A stretch of 9,684 bases of DNA from Thermoflexus hugenholtzii JAD2 (GTDB lineage: Bacteria > Chloroflexota > Dehalococcoidia > UBA2979): contig CAMDBZ010000041.1 of assembly GCA_945889565.1 (NCBI GenBank), forward strand, positions 1 to 9,684, in the 5' to 3' direction. The notes under the pieces are model-generated. The model made no database searches and had not been told where the DNA came from. It saw nothing but the letters and a program-made list of their open reading frames with translations. Below are positions 1 to 7,512 of the stretch, in pieces. The translations under genes and the position numbers were made by a program. Within the stretch, counting starts at the first letter, position 1. Each line of letters begins with the position of its first letter.

Positions 1-32
1 TGACGTTCGGCGACGAGGTGTCGGGCCGCTAG
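1..32 (+). CDS. Possible 3' end of a plus-strand gene (partial)
   Basis: From base 3 one plus-strand frame reads Thr-Phe-Gly-Asp-Glu-Val-Ser-Gly-Arg and then a TAG stop at 30-32. Nine residues cannot identify a family. The support is positional: the minus-strand gene run ends at base 64, so a convergent neighbour is expected. The TAG also sits in one arm of an inverted repeat whose other arm carries the stop codon of the minus-strand gene, as at the other convergent junction in this window. It could equally be intergenic sequence. Confidence 0.25.
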   Translation, partial: TFGDEVSGR

Positions 33-67
33 CGAGCGCCGCCGCTCGGGCGCCGGCTTCGCGCTAG
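29..67. terminator. Candidate bidirectional terminator / inverted repeat
   Basis: CTAGCG at 29-34 is the exact reverse complement of CGCTAG at 62-67. The 27 bases between are almost pure G+C and hold an alternative short hairpin, CGAGCG (33-38) with CGCTCG (43-48) around a 4-base loop. The left arm contains the possible plus-strand stop and the right arm the minus-strand MaoC stop. There is no T-tract on either side, so a classical intrinsic terminator is not shown. Two convergent TAG stops pair with each other automatically, so only the extra three base pairs per arm carry information. Confidence 0.3.
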
Positions 68-504
68 GGGCGGTGCGGCAGCTGGACGATGGCGACGCCC
101 TGGAGCGGGCGTTCGCCGCGGTCGTTCTCGAGGTAGACGTCGAGCTTTACGGTGGGGCGGCCGTCCTCCTCCTGCGTGTCCGTGATCAGGCCGAGCACGC
201 GCAGCGTGTCGCCCTGCTGCACCGGGCGGCGGAAGTCCACGTCCATGGTGTGCAAGCGGCCCTGCGGACCCATCCAGTCGGTGACGAGGCGGGTGAGCAC
301 GGCGAGGCTCATCATGCCGGGGACGATCGGTCGCTGCAGGCCGACCTCGCGTGCGCCGGCGGCGTCGCGGAAGCGGCCCATCGTCTCGAGGTTGCGCTGG
401 CCGAGCGTGACGTACTGCTGCACGTGCTCGGGCGCGGCTTCCCACGCCTCTTCGAACTCGTCGCCCGGGTCGATGTCCTCGAAGTAGCGCTGCGGCTCGG
501 TCAT
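64..504 (-). CDS. MaoC-like hot-dog-fold protein (downstream partner), active-site dyad not apparent
   Basis: This is a 146-residue protein of the length and layout of single-domain MaoC/R-hydratase-like proteins. It opens with a YFEDIDPGDEF segment (residues 7-17), which is typical of the family. A central PIVPGMMSL stretch (59-67) matches the usual 'P-I-x-x-G-M' helix, and a strand (84-96) is followed by 'V-x-x-G-D-T-L' (95-101), the usual hot-dog strand pair. Family members normally carry a G-D-x-N-P-x-H motif with the catalytic Asp and His. Here the equivalent stretch reads LGQRNLETMGRF (34-45), with neither residue in place, so hydratase activity is doubtful. The ATG at 504 overlaps the stop of the upstream MaoC gene by 4 bases (ATGA), which implies coupled translation and probably a heteromeric complex, as in HadA/HadB-type pairs. 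The fold assignment is secure. The substrate is unknown; a thioesterase or a non-catalytic subunit are alternatives. Confidence 0.8.
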   Translation of the reverse strand: MTEPQRYFEDIDPGDEFEEAWEAAPEHVQQYVTLGQRNLETMGRFRDAAGAREVGLQRPIVPGMMSLAVLTRLVTDWMGPQGRLHTMDVDFRRPVQQGDTLRVLGLITDTQEEDGRPTVKLDVYLENDRGERPLQGVAIVQLPHRP

Positions 505-986
505 CCGATCTTCTCCACCTGGCGATGCACCGTCGAAAAGTCGTTGATCGCGACGTCGACGCCGTCCTGGTTGCGGTACGTGGTGCGCCGCACGACGAAC
601 ATCATGGTGCCGGTGCGGCCGGTCTTTGCGTAGACCTCCTTGATGGCGACGCGCGCGTTGATGGTGTCGCCAGCGTGCACCGGGTGCAGCAGCTCCGCGC
701 GCGAGCCCGCGGCGAAGGTGGTGTTGCCGAACTTCACCTTGGGGTCCATCCAGCCCTGCGTCTGGATCGTGTGCAGCAGGCCGGGCGGCGCGATGATGCC
801 GCCGTAGGGGCCCTCGGCGGCCGCACGCTCGTCAAGGTAGAGCGGGTTGGTCTCGCCGATCGCCTCGCAGTAGCGCGTGATCTGCTCGCGCGTGATCTCG
901 ACGTCACCGGCGTCGACTTCGACGCCGATCACGCTCTCGTCGTAGCTGAGGTCGGGCTCGGTCTGCTGGGTCTGCTCGGTCGTCAT
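501..986 (-). CDS. MaoC N-terminal-type (FAS1-like) dehydratase-family hot-dog protein
   Basis: This 161-residue protein resembles the MaoC_dehydrat_N / FAS1-like dehydratase family. The signature region reads IGETNPLYLDERAAAEG (residues 43-59), followed by the family's 'I-I-A-P-P-G-L-L' loop (64-71) and a 'L-L-H-P-V-H-A-G-D-T-I' strand region (99-109). The canonical hydratase motif is G-D-x-N-P-x-H; here Asp is Glu45 and His is Tyr50. In known two-subunit hydratases (for example HadAB) this type of subunit often lacks the dyad and its partner supplies it, but the partner encoded immediately downstream lacks it too. The ATG at 986 is supported by a strong Shine-Dalgarno. The stop overlaps the start of the next gene by 4 bases. 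The upstream PHP gene ends 26 bases before the start, so co-transcription is likely. The polar Gln/Thr-rich first 12 residues look like a flexible tail. Confidence 0.82.
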   Translation of the reverse strand: MTTEQTQQTEPDLSYDESVIGVEVDAGDVEITREQITRYCEAIGETNPLYLDERAAAEGPYGGIIAPPGLLHTIQTQGWMDPKVKFGNTTFAAGSRAELLHPVHAGDTINARVAIKEVYAKTGRTGTMMFVVRRTTYRNQDGVDVAINDFSTVHRQVEKIG

Positions 987-994
987 CGCTCATC

Positions 995-1000
995 CCTCCT
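995..1000 (-). promoter_or_regulatory. Shine-Dalgarno AGGAGG for the MaoC-type gene
   Basis: The minus strand reads AGGAGG, a perfect match to the anti-Shine-Dalgarno core, with 8 bases between it and the ATG at 986. It is the strongest ribosome-binding site among the downstream genes. It fixes this start and suggests that the MaoC pair is translated independently of the PHP gene even if they share an mRNA. Confidence 0.85.
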
Positions 1001-1012
1001 GGGCGGCCCGGG

Positions 1013-1837
1013 TTAGCCGGCTGGGTCCGCGGCTGCCGCCGCGACGGTCTGCTCGACCGTGACGGCGTGGTACTCGCCGAACTGTAACTCGTGCACGAGC
1101 TCCTCGACGGTGCGGATCTCGCGGCGGAAGGCCGTGAGGCAGCGGCCGATGGCGCTCACGTAGTGCGCGTCCGAGCCGCCGACGCAGCGCAACCCGAAGC
1201 GCTCTGCGAGCTGGCGCGCGCGCTCGTTCTCCTCGTCGGAGCTGCCGCCGTTGAGCTGCTCGATGGCGTCGATGCCGTCGGGCTCGAGCCCGGCGTCGAC
1301 GTGATGCGCGAGGCCGATGCGCGGGCGTCCCGCGTGCGCGCCGACGGCGAAGCCGCCTTCGTCGCGCGCGGCGCGGAAGAGCGAGCGGTGCGGCAGCGAC
1401 ACCGAGGTGAAGTCGAAGTGGCGCGCGAGCGCGGGCGTGACGCCGTAGACGAGCACGTGGCCGATGTCGGTCTCCAGCTCTGCGCCGCGCAGCACGACGA
1501 CGCCGTAGCGCTCGGCGAGCGCGTCGTAGTGGAGCGCGGGGTCGAAGTGGCGGTGCTCGGTGAGCACGATGCCATCGATGTGGAAGCCGCGCTTGCGCCG
1601 CGCGACGATCCACTTGAGGTAGCCCTCCACCGTGCCGCCCGCGTCGTCGGACGCGTCGGTGGAGTGCGAGTGCAGGTCGAGGTACCAGTCCCGGTCGAGC
1701 GTGGTGATCGTGTCAGTGCTGGTCGTGTCGGTAGTAGAAGTAATAGTCGTGTCCTGCCCGCTGTGTAGTCGGGCGGCCTGCCGGGCGGCCTGCTCGCTGG
1801 TGGCGTCGGGGCGCCGGGTGCGGCGCTGACGGCTCAT
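1013..1837 (-). CDS. PHP-domain metal-dependent hydrolase with Thr-rich N-terminal extension
   Basis: This 274-residue protein belongs to the PHP superfamily of metal-dependent phosphoesterases (relatives include histidinol phosphatase HisK, the PHP domain of DNA polymerases, and YciV/RNase AM). Metal-ligand motifs appear in order: D-L-H-S-H-S (His56, His58), T-E-H (93-95) where most members have T-D-H, G-A-E-L (118-121, Glu120), His127, A-H (167-168), and G-G-S-D-A-H (220-225, Asp223 and His225). The C-terminal part, with N-G-G-S-S-D (196-201) and the S-D-A-H motif followed by I-G-R, resembles the PHP-associated region of small stand-alone phosphoesterases. The ATG at 1837 is the only usable start: an in-frame TGA lies eight codons upstream and no other ATG, GTG or TTG occurs before the domain. 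So the first 50 residues, which include a Thr-rich tract, precede the domain. No clear Shine-Dalgarno is visible. menC ends 39 bases upstream. The substrate is unknown, and a link to menaquinone synthesis is only positional. Confidence 0.85.
   Translation of the reverse strand: MSRQRRTRRPDATSEQAARQAARLHSGQDTTITSTTDTTSTDTITTLDRDWYLDLHSHSTDASDDAGGTVEGYLKWIVARRKRGFHIDGIVLTEHRHFDPALHYDALAERYGVVVLRGAELETDIGHVLVYGVTPALARHFDFTSVSLPHRSLFRAARDEGGFAVGAHAGRPRIGLAHHVDAGLEPDGIDAIEQLNGGSSDEENERARQLAERFGLRCVGGSDAHYVSAIGRCLTAFRREIRTVEELVHELQFGEYHAVTVEQTVAAAAADPAG
1700..1750 (-). repeat. Low-complexity Thr/Ser/Asp codon tract inside the PHP gene
   Basis: Residues 30-46 of the PHP protein are TITSTTDTTSTDTITT-like, almost entirely Thr, Ser, Ile and Asp. 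The DNA is unusually A/T-rich for this window, with several codons ending in T (ACT, ATT, TCT), whereas neighbouring genes nearly always end in G or C. It lies just before the first metal-binding motif and looks like an expanded linker. Replication slippage or local insertion would explain it, but neither is shown. Confidence 0.6.
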
Positions 1838-1876
1838 TGTCTCGGCGGGCCGCGCCGCGCGTCAACGTGGGCGCGC

Positions 1877-3045
1877 TCAGGCGCGCTGCTCACGCCACGG
1901 GCCGGTGGCCACGGCGGCCAGCGCCGCGGCGTCGACGGCCACGCCGAGGCCGGGGGCGGCGGGCAGCGCCAGCACGCCGCGAGCCGGCACCAGCGTGTGC
2001 GCGACGACGTCGGCGGCCAGCTGCTCGCCGGTGCCGAGGCCGTGCGCCAGGGCGCCGGGCGGCGCCACGCGGGCGCTGCCGTCGACCGCGGCGGCGAGCT
2101 GGAGCGCGGCGGCGGTGCCCACGCTCGAGTCGAACGTCGTGGTCACGAGGACGCCGACGCCGAGCGCGGCGGCCCGACGGGCGAGCGCGAGTGCGGGGCG
2201 GATACCGCCGAGGCGCATCGGCTTGAGCATCAGCAGGTCGGCAGCGCCGGCCACCAGCACGCGCTCGGCGCTCGCGGTGTCGGCGGCGGCCTCGTCGGCG
2301 GCGACCGGCAGCCAGGCGGCGCGGCGCAGCCGAGCCAGCGCGTCGACGTCGGCCGCGGCGACGGGTTGCTCGATGAGCTCGATGCGCAGCGGCGCGAGGC
2401 GCGCGAGCGCATCGCGGGCCTCGGCCTCGCTCCACGCGCCGTTGGCGTCGAGGCGGACGAGCGCGCCGGGCACGGCGGCCCGCACCGCGGCCACGCGCGC
2501 GACATCGTCGTCGATGCTGCCACCGCCGACCTTCAGCTTCACGGTGGCGTAGCCGGCAGCGACGGCCTCGCGAGCGTAGGCGGCGACCGCCTCGGCGGCG
2601 CCGAGGCCGATCACGGCGTTCGCGTACACGCGCGGCGCGGGCGTCGAGGACAGCAGCGCGGCGACGGGCACGGCGCGGACCCGGCCCGCGAGGTCGAGCA
2701 GCGCGCTGTCGATCGCACAGCGCAGCGCGGCGACGCCGGGCCCGGGCGCGAGCGCGGCGCACGCGGCGGCAGGGTCGCGCAACAGCGCGGCGGCGTGGCG
2801 CTCGAGCAGCGCGAGCACGTCGGCGGCCGTACCGTCGCCGAGCGTCGGCGTGGGCGACGCCTCGCCGACGCCGCTCGCGCCGTCGGCGGCGACGAGCTCG
2901 ACGAGCACGCCCTCGCGCGCCACGGTAGGACCGTGCGCCGCCTCGAAGCGACGCCGCAGCGGGAGCCGGAACGGGCGCCAGCGCAGCGCCGCCAGCCGCG
3001 GGGTATCTAGCGCAGGCAGCGCCGGGGCGGGGCCGCCCGCTGCGC

Positions 3046-3049
<4 letters not shown>
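1877..3049 (-). CDS. menC: o-Succinylbenzoate synthase MenC (enolase superfamily)
   Basis: MenC dehydrates SHCHC to o-succinylbenzoate, the aromatising step of the classical menaquinone pathway. The 390-residue protein has the enolase-superfamily layout: an N-terminal capping region (about residues 20-125), then a TIM barrel with K-L-K (171-173, Lys173 the expected catalytic Lys), metal ligands Asp201 (D-A-N-G), Glu227 (E-Q-P) and Asp252 (A-D-E), and the second catalytic Lys276 (L-K-P). The late T-T-F-D-S-S-V-G stretch (304-311) and G-L-G-T-G (337-341) fit o-succinylbenzoate synthases. The first 18 residues form a Pro/Ala-rich tail. The start is GTG at 3049 and overlaps the menA stop by 4 bases (GTGA), so translation is probably coupled. 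Dipeptide epimerases, muconate cycloisomerases and N-succinylamino acid racemases share these residues. The position in a men operon decides the assignment, though dual racemase activity is possible. Confidence 0.9.
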
Positions 3050-3968
<919 letters not shown>

Positions 3969-3972
<4 letters not shown>

Positions 3973-4787
3973 GGCAGCCGCGGGAACTTGCGGAAGTCGG
4001 GCGTGCGCTTCTCCAGGAAGGCGTTGCGCCCCTCTTTCCCCTCTTCGGTCATGTAGAACAGCATGGTCGCGTCGCCCGCGAGCTGCTGCAGCCCGACGAT
4101 GCCGTCGGTGTCGGCGACGAAGCCGGCCTTCAGGAAGCGAATGGCGATCGGCGAGTGCGCGAGGATCTCGCGCGCCCACTGCACGCCCTCCGCCTCCAGC
4201 TGGTCGAGCGGGACGACGGCGTTGACGAGGCCCATCTGCAGCGCCTGCTGGGCGTCGTACTGGCGGCAGAGGTACCAGATCTCGCGCGCCTTCTTGTGAC
4301 CGACGATGCGCGCGAGCTGCGCGGCGCCGAGCCCGGCATCGAACGAACCGACGCGCGGGCCGGTCTGGCCGAAGCGCGCGTTGTCGGCGGCGATGGTGAG
4401 GTCGCACACGACGTGCAGCACGTGCCCGCCGCCGATCGCGTAGCCGGCGACGAGCGCGATCACGGGTTGCGGCATGGTGCGGATGTAGCGCTGCAGCTCC
4501 AGCACGTTCAGCCGCGCGACGCCCGAGTCATCAACGTAGCCGCCTTCGCCGCGCACGCGCTGGTCGCCGCCGGAGCAGAACGCGCGGCCGCCAGCGCCAG
4601 TGAGCAATACGACACCGATCTGCGGGTCGTGATGCGCGTCGCGGAACGCCCAGTCCATCTGGTCCAGGGTTTGCGGCCGGAAGGCGTTGTGCACCTCGGG
4701 CCGATTAATCGTGATCTTCGCGATACCCTCGGCCTTGTGATAGAGGATGTCCGAGTGCTCGCCCACCTGTAGCCAGTCGATGGTCAT
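3969..4787 (-). CDS. menB: 1,4-Dihydroxy-2-naphthoyl-CoA synthase MenB
   Basis: MenB closes the second ring: a Dieckmann-type cyclisation of o-succinylbenzoyl-CoA to 1,4-dihydroxy-2-naphthoyl-CoA (crotonase superfamily). The 272-residue protein is strikingly like E. coli MenB as I recall it. It has C-S-G-G-D-Q (71-76, CoA/oxyanion loop), GYVDDSG (83-89; Tyr84 corresponds to active-site Tyr97), G-Y-A-I-G-G-G-H-V-L-H (115-125), Q-T-G-P-R-V-G-S-F-D (141-150; Asp150 corresponds to Asp163), and a C-terminal F-Y-M-T-E-E-G-K-E-G-R-N-A-F (244-257). Gly143 occupies the place of E. coli Gly156, the mark of bicarbonate-dependent type I enzymes; type II enzymes have Asp there. Ala151 replaces the Gly usual after the F-D. 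The ATG at 4787 is preceded by a purine-rich Shine-Dalgarno in a 32-base gap after menH. The stop overlaps the menA start. The assignment is very secure. Confidence 0.97.
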
Positions 4788-4790
4788 GTG

Positions 4791-4800
4791 CCCCCCTTCC
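4791..4800 (-). promoter_or_regulatory. Shine-Dalgarno GGAAGGGGGG for menB
   Basis: The minus strand shows a purine run, GGAAGGGGGG, ending 3 bases before the ATG at 4787, in the longest spacer inside the men operon (32 bases, 4788-4819). Other men junctions rely on stop/start overlap, so menB seems to have its own initiation site, possibly allowing higher translation. Confidence 0.65.
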
Positions 4801-4819
4801 TCGAGCCCGCGCTGCGGCG

Positions 4820-5674
4820 TCAGGCGCTGCGGGACCCGGCGCCCCGCAGGAACGCCAGGACACGCGCCGCGAAGTCTGCCGGCCGCTCCAGGTGCGTATT
4901 GTGCCCTGCTCCGGGGATCAGGTGCAGCATGGCGTCCGGCAGTGCCCGGGCGAGTTCGCGGCCGATGGTCGCGTAGCGCTCGTCGCGCTCGCCCGCGAGC
5001 ACGAGCGCGGGCATCGAGAGCGCCTCCAGCCGCTCCCAGAGCGGGGCGTGCGCGCCCGCGCCCATGCCCCGGAGCGACTGCGCGAGCCCGCGCGGCGAGT
5101 TGCGCAGGCGGGCCGCGCGCTGGGCGTCCCACGTCGCGGCGGGCAGTGCGCGCTGGGTGGCGAAGAGCGGGACGGCCTCCCAGAAGTCGATGAACGCCGG
5201 GACGCCATCGCGCTCGATGCGGTCGGCCAGCGCCTCGTCGGCGGCGATGCGCGCGGCGCGCTCGGCCGCGTCGCGGATGCCGGGGTTGCCGCCCTCGACG
5301 ATGAGCGCGCGCACCGCGTCCGGGTGCAACGCAGCGACGTGGAGCGCGACGCGCGCGCCCATCGAATAGCCGAGCCAGCTCGCGCGCTCGTGGCCGAGCG
5401 CGCGCAGCAGCGCCACGAGGTCCGCGGCGGCGGGGGCCATGCGGTAGTGATCGAGCTCGTCCGGGGCGTCCGAGGCGCCGTGCCCGACGATGTCGACAGC
5501 GATGGTGGTCCACGCGCCGCCGAGGTCCGCGACGAGCGGGGCCCAGCCCGCGCTCGAGCCGGTGAAGCCGTGCAGCAGCACGAGCGGCGGGCCCTCCCCG
5601 GCGACCTCCGCGTTGAGCGTTATCCCCGGCGGTGCGATCCCCGACGGTGGACCCGGGAGGGCGACGCGCGGCAT
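4820..5674 (-). CDS. menH: SHCHC synthase MenH (alpha/beta hydrolase)
   Basis: MenH eliminates pyruvate from SEPHCHC to give SHCHC (2-succinyl-6-hydroxy-2,4-cyclohexadiene-1-carboxylate). The 284-residue protein is an alpha/beta hydrolase with L-L-H-G-F-T-G (33-39, oxyanion region), G-H-G (64-66), the nucleophile elbow G-Y-S-M-G (102-106, Ser104), Asp231 in A-G-E-R-D (227-231) and His258 in G-A-G-H-N (255-259). The lid carries S-L-R-G-M-G-A-G (200-207) followed by P-L-W (211-213), a pattern typical of MenH rather than generic esterases. I chose the ATG at 5674 because it lies 5 bases after the menD stop. The domain proper begins near residue 18, so a slightly later start cannot be excluded. 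No strong Shine-Dalgarno is seen; reinitiation after menD is likely. Sequence alone could also fit another hydrolase, but the operon position between menD and menB settles it. Confidence 0.9.
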   Translation of the reverse strand: MPRVALPGPPSGIAPPGITLNAEVAGEGPPLVLLHGFTGSSAGWAPLVADLGGAWTTIAVDIVGHGASDAPDELDHYRMAPAAADLVALLRALGHERASWLGYSMGARVALHVAALHPDAVRALIVEGGNPGIRDAAERAARIAADEALADRIERDGVPAFIDFWEAVPLFATQRALPAATWDAQRAARLRNSPRGLAQSLRGMGAGAHAPLWERLEALSMPALVLAGERDERYATIGRELARALPDAMLHLIPGAGHNTHLERPADFAARVLAFLRGAGSRSA

Positions 5675-5679
5675 CGTGG

Positions 5680-7512
5680 CTAACGCGGCCCGGCGGCGGT
5701 GGCGAGCGCCGCGTCGGCGGCGCGCGCGACCTGCGGCCAGACCTGGCGGTGCAGCTCCACGTTGCGGTGGCGCTCGGTGCGCAGCTCGAGCACGGACAGC
5801 CCGGGCCGCGCGAGCGCGGCGGCGAGGCGCGCGTCCCAGCGCGTGCCCTCCAGCAGCTCGTAGTGGCCGCCGTGCAGCGCCACCGCATGGCGAAAGTCGA
5901 GCCCGTGCGGGGTGCCGAACCACTGCTCGAACTCGTCGGGCGTGGCGGCCTCGGCCTGCGGCAGGAAGTGGAAGATGCCGCCGCCGTTGTTGTTCACGAG
6001 CAGCACGGTGAGCGAGAGCGCGTGGCGGCGCAGCGCCCACAGCCCGTTGAGGTCGTGCAGGAACGAGAGGTCGCCGATCAGCAGCGCGACGGGGCCGCCG
6101 CGTACCGCGGCCGCGCCAACCGCCGTCGACACCACGCCGTCGATGCCGGAAGCGCCGCGCGTGCCGACGAGGCGGACGTCGCGCGCGAGCGCGGGGAAGA
6201 ACGCGTCGACGTCGCGCACGGGCATCGAGTTGCCGACGACGAGCGTGGCGCCGTCCGGCAGCATGCGCGCGAGCGCCTGCGGGGCGCTGCCCTCGAACGG
6301 CTCGGCGAGCGCGTCGACGGCGGTGCGCAGCGCGTCGCGCGCGGCGGCGTTGGCGCGCTGCCAGAGCTCCAGCCATGCGCCGTCGTTCGGCTGCGGGTTC
6401 GTGCGCGCGGCGTCGCCGGCGAAGCCGCTGAAGGCGGCGGGGCGGCGCTCGCGCAGCGCGGCCACCGCGGCGCGACACCAGCGCTCGGGGTCGGCGTGCA
6501 GCACGGCGCTGGCGAGCGCGTCGGGGTCGCGCCAGCCGCCCGGCGCATCGACGACGTAGTGCGTCGCGCCGCTGCGCGCGAGGAAGTCCATGAGCGGCCG
6601 CCCGGTGGGCGCGCCGCCGAAGCGCAGTACCAGCTCGGGGCGGGCGACGGCCGCGAACGCGGGGCCGCGGAGCAACGGGTCGTACGCATCGATGATGTGG
6701 CCGAGGCGGTGGCGGCCCGCACGCAGCCCGGAGAGCGCGTCGGCGAGCACCGGCCAGCCGAGCTCCGCGGCGAGCTCCGTGATCGCCTCGGCGGGCAGCC
6801 CGTACACCTCGGGGCCGCAGACGATGAGGCCGCGCCGCCCGATCGCAGCAGCGGCCCACGCCGCGAGCGGCTCGGCGGCCGGGGGGGCGGGGGCGGCGGC
6901 GACGACGACGGGCGCGGGCTCGTCGGCTCCCGGTAGTCGCGCGGATGGCGCCTCGATCAGCGGTTCGCGGAATGGGAGGTTGAGGTGCACGGGGCCGGCG
7001 GGCGCGGTCACGGCGATGGCGACGGCGCGCGCGGCGGCGGCGCCGGCCTGGCGTTGCACGGCGGGCGCGGCATCCGGCAGCGGCAGCTCGAGCGCCCACT
7101 TCACGTGCGTGCCGTAGAGCGCGCGTTGGTCGATGGTCTGGTTCGCGCCCGCGTCGCGCAGCTCCGGCGGGCGGTCGGCGGTGAGCACGATGAGCGGCAC
7201 GCGCGACAGGTACGCCTCGATCACCGCGGGCGCGAAGTTCGCGGCGGCGGTGCCGGACGTGCACACGAGCGCGACGGGCGCGCGCAGCTGCCGCGCGAGG
7301 CCGAGCGCGAAGTAGCCCGCCGAGCGCTCGTCGAGCTGCAGCCACGCCGTGATGCCGCGGGTGCGCGCGATGCCGAGCGCGAGCGGCGTGGAGCGCGAGC
7401 CGGGCGCGATCACCGCGTGCGCGACGCCGCTGGCGCGCAGCTGTGCGACCAGCGTGCGCACGCTCTGCTCCGCCAGCGCCGCGGCGGAGGGTGTGTGCGC
7501 GCGCTCGCTCAG
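5680..7512 (-). CDS. menD: SEPHCHC synthase MenD (ThDP-dependent)
   Basis: MenD adds the succinyl-semialdehyde unit from 2-oxoglutarate to isochorismate, using thiamine diphosphate, to give SEPHCHC; it commits isochorismate to menaquinone. Counting from the proposed start (610 residues), motifs are I-A-P-G-S-R-S-T-P-L (35-44), D-E-R-S (61-64; Glu62 is the expected cofactor-activating Glu), T-S-G-T-A-A-A-N (85-92), L-T-A-D-R-P-P-E-L (110-118), N-S-M-P-V-R-D (428-434), T-R-G-A-S-G-I-D-G (451-459), and the ThDP/Mg motif G-D-L-S-F-L-H-D-L-N-G-L (480-491) ending in V-N-N-N-G-G-G-I-F (506-514). The 5' end has no ATG. The best-placed codon is a CTG at 7512 forming a CTGA overlap with the menF stop, with a weak GGCGG (7519-7523) six bases upstream. 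The nearest conventional alternative is GTG at 7461 (593 residues), which would cut into the first helix. Product certain; start uncertain. Confidence 0.93.
   Translation of the reverse strand: MSERAHTPSAAALAEQSVRTLVAQLRASGVAHAVIAPGSRSTPLALGIARTRGITAWLQLDERSAGYFALGLARQLRAPVALVCTSGTAAANFAPAVIEAYLSRVPLIVLTADRPPELRDAGANQTIDQRALYGTHVKWALELPLPDAAPAVQRQAGAAAARAVAIAVTAPAGPVHLNLPFREPLIEAPSARLPGADEPAPVVVAAAPAPPAAEPLAAWAAAAIGRRGLIVCGPEVYGLPAEAITELAAELGWPVLADALSGLRAGRHRLGHIIDAYDPLLRGPAFAAVARPELVLRFGGAPTGRPLMDFLARSGATHYVVDAPGGWRDPDALASAVLHADPERWCRAAVAALRERRPAAFSGFAGDAARTNPQPNDGAWLELWQRANAAARDALRTAVDALAEPFEGSAPQALARMLPDGATLVVGNSMPVRDVDAFFPALARDVRLVGTRGASGIDGVVSTAVGAAAVRGGPVALLIGDLSFLHDLNGLWALRRHALSLTVLLVNNNGGGIFHFLPQAEAATPDEFEQWFGTPHGLDFRHAVALHGGHYELLEGTRWDARLAAALARPGLSVLELRTERHRNVELHRQVWPQVARAADAALATAAGPR

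Noticed and set aside
73..1016. Long plus-strand open frames opposite the MaoC genes
   Set aside because: They are antisense to genes with clear family motifs. High GC keeps alternative frames open, and their translations are repetitive Arg/Ala/Val-rich with no recognisable domain.
1713..1760. Aromatic-rich peptide (His-Asp-Tyr-Tyr-Phe-Tyr-Tyr-Arg-His-Asp) in another minus-strand frame of the Thr-rich tract, possible leader peptide
   Set aside because: It ends in a stop but has no start codon or ribosome-binding site nearby, so it is a by-product of the low-complexity DNA.
4788..5888. Upstream extension of menB through menH
   Set aside because: The extension is shadow translation of menH. 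The Shine-Dalgarno and alignment to the MenB N-terminus fix the start at 4787.
5675..7345. A very long minus-strand reading continuing menH upstream for several hundred residues
   Set aside because: The upstream part is out-of-frame menD, extremely Arg/Ala-rich. The hydrolase proper starts at the ATG at 5674 just after the menD stop.
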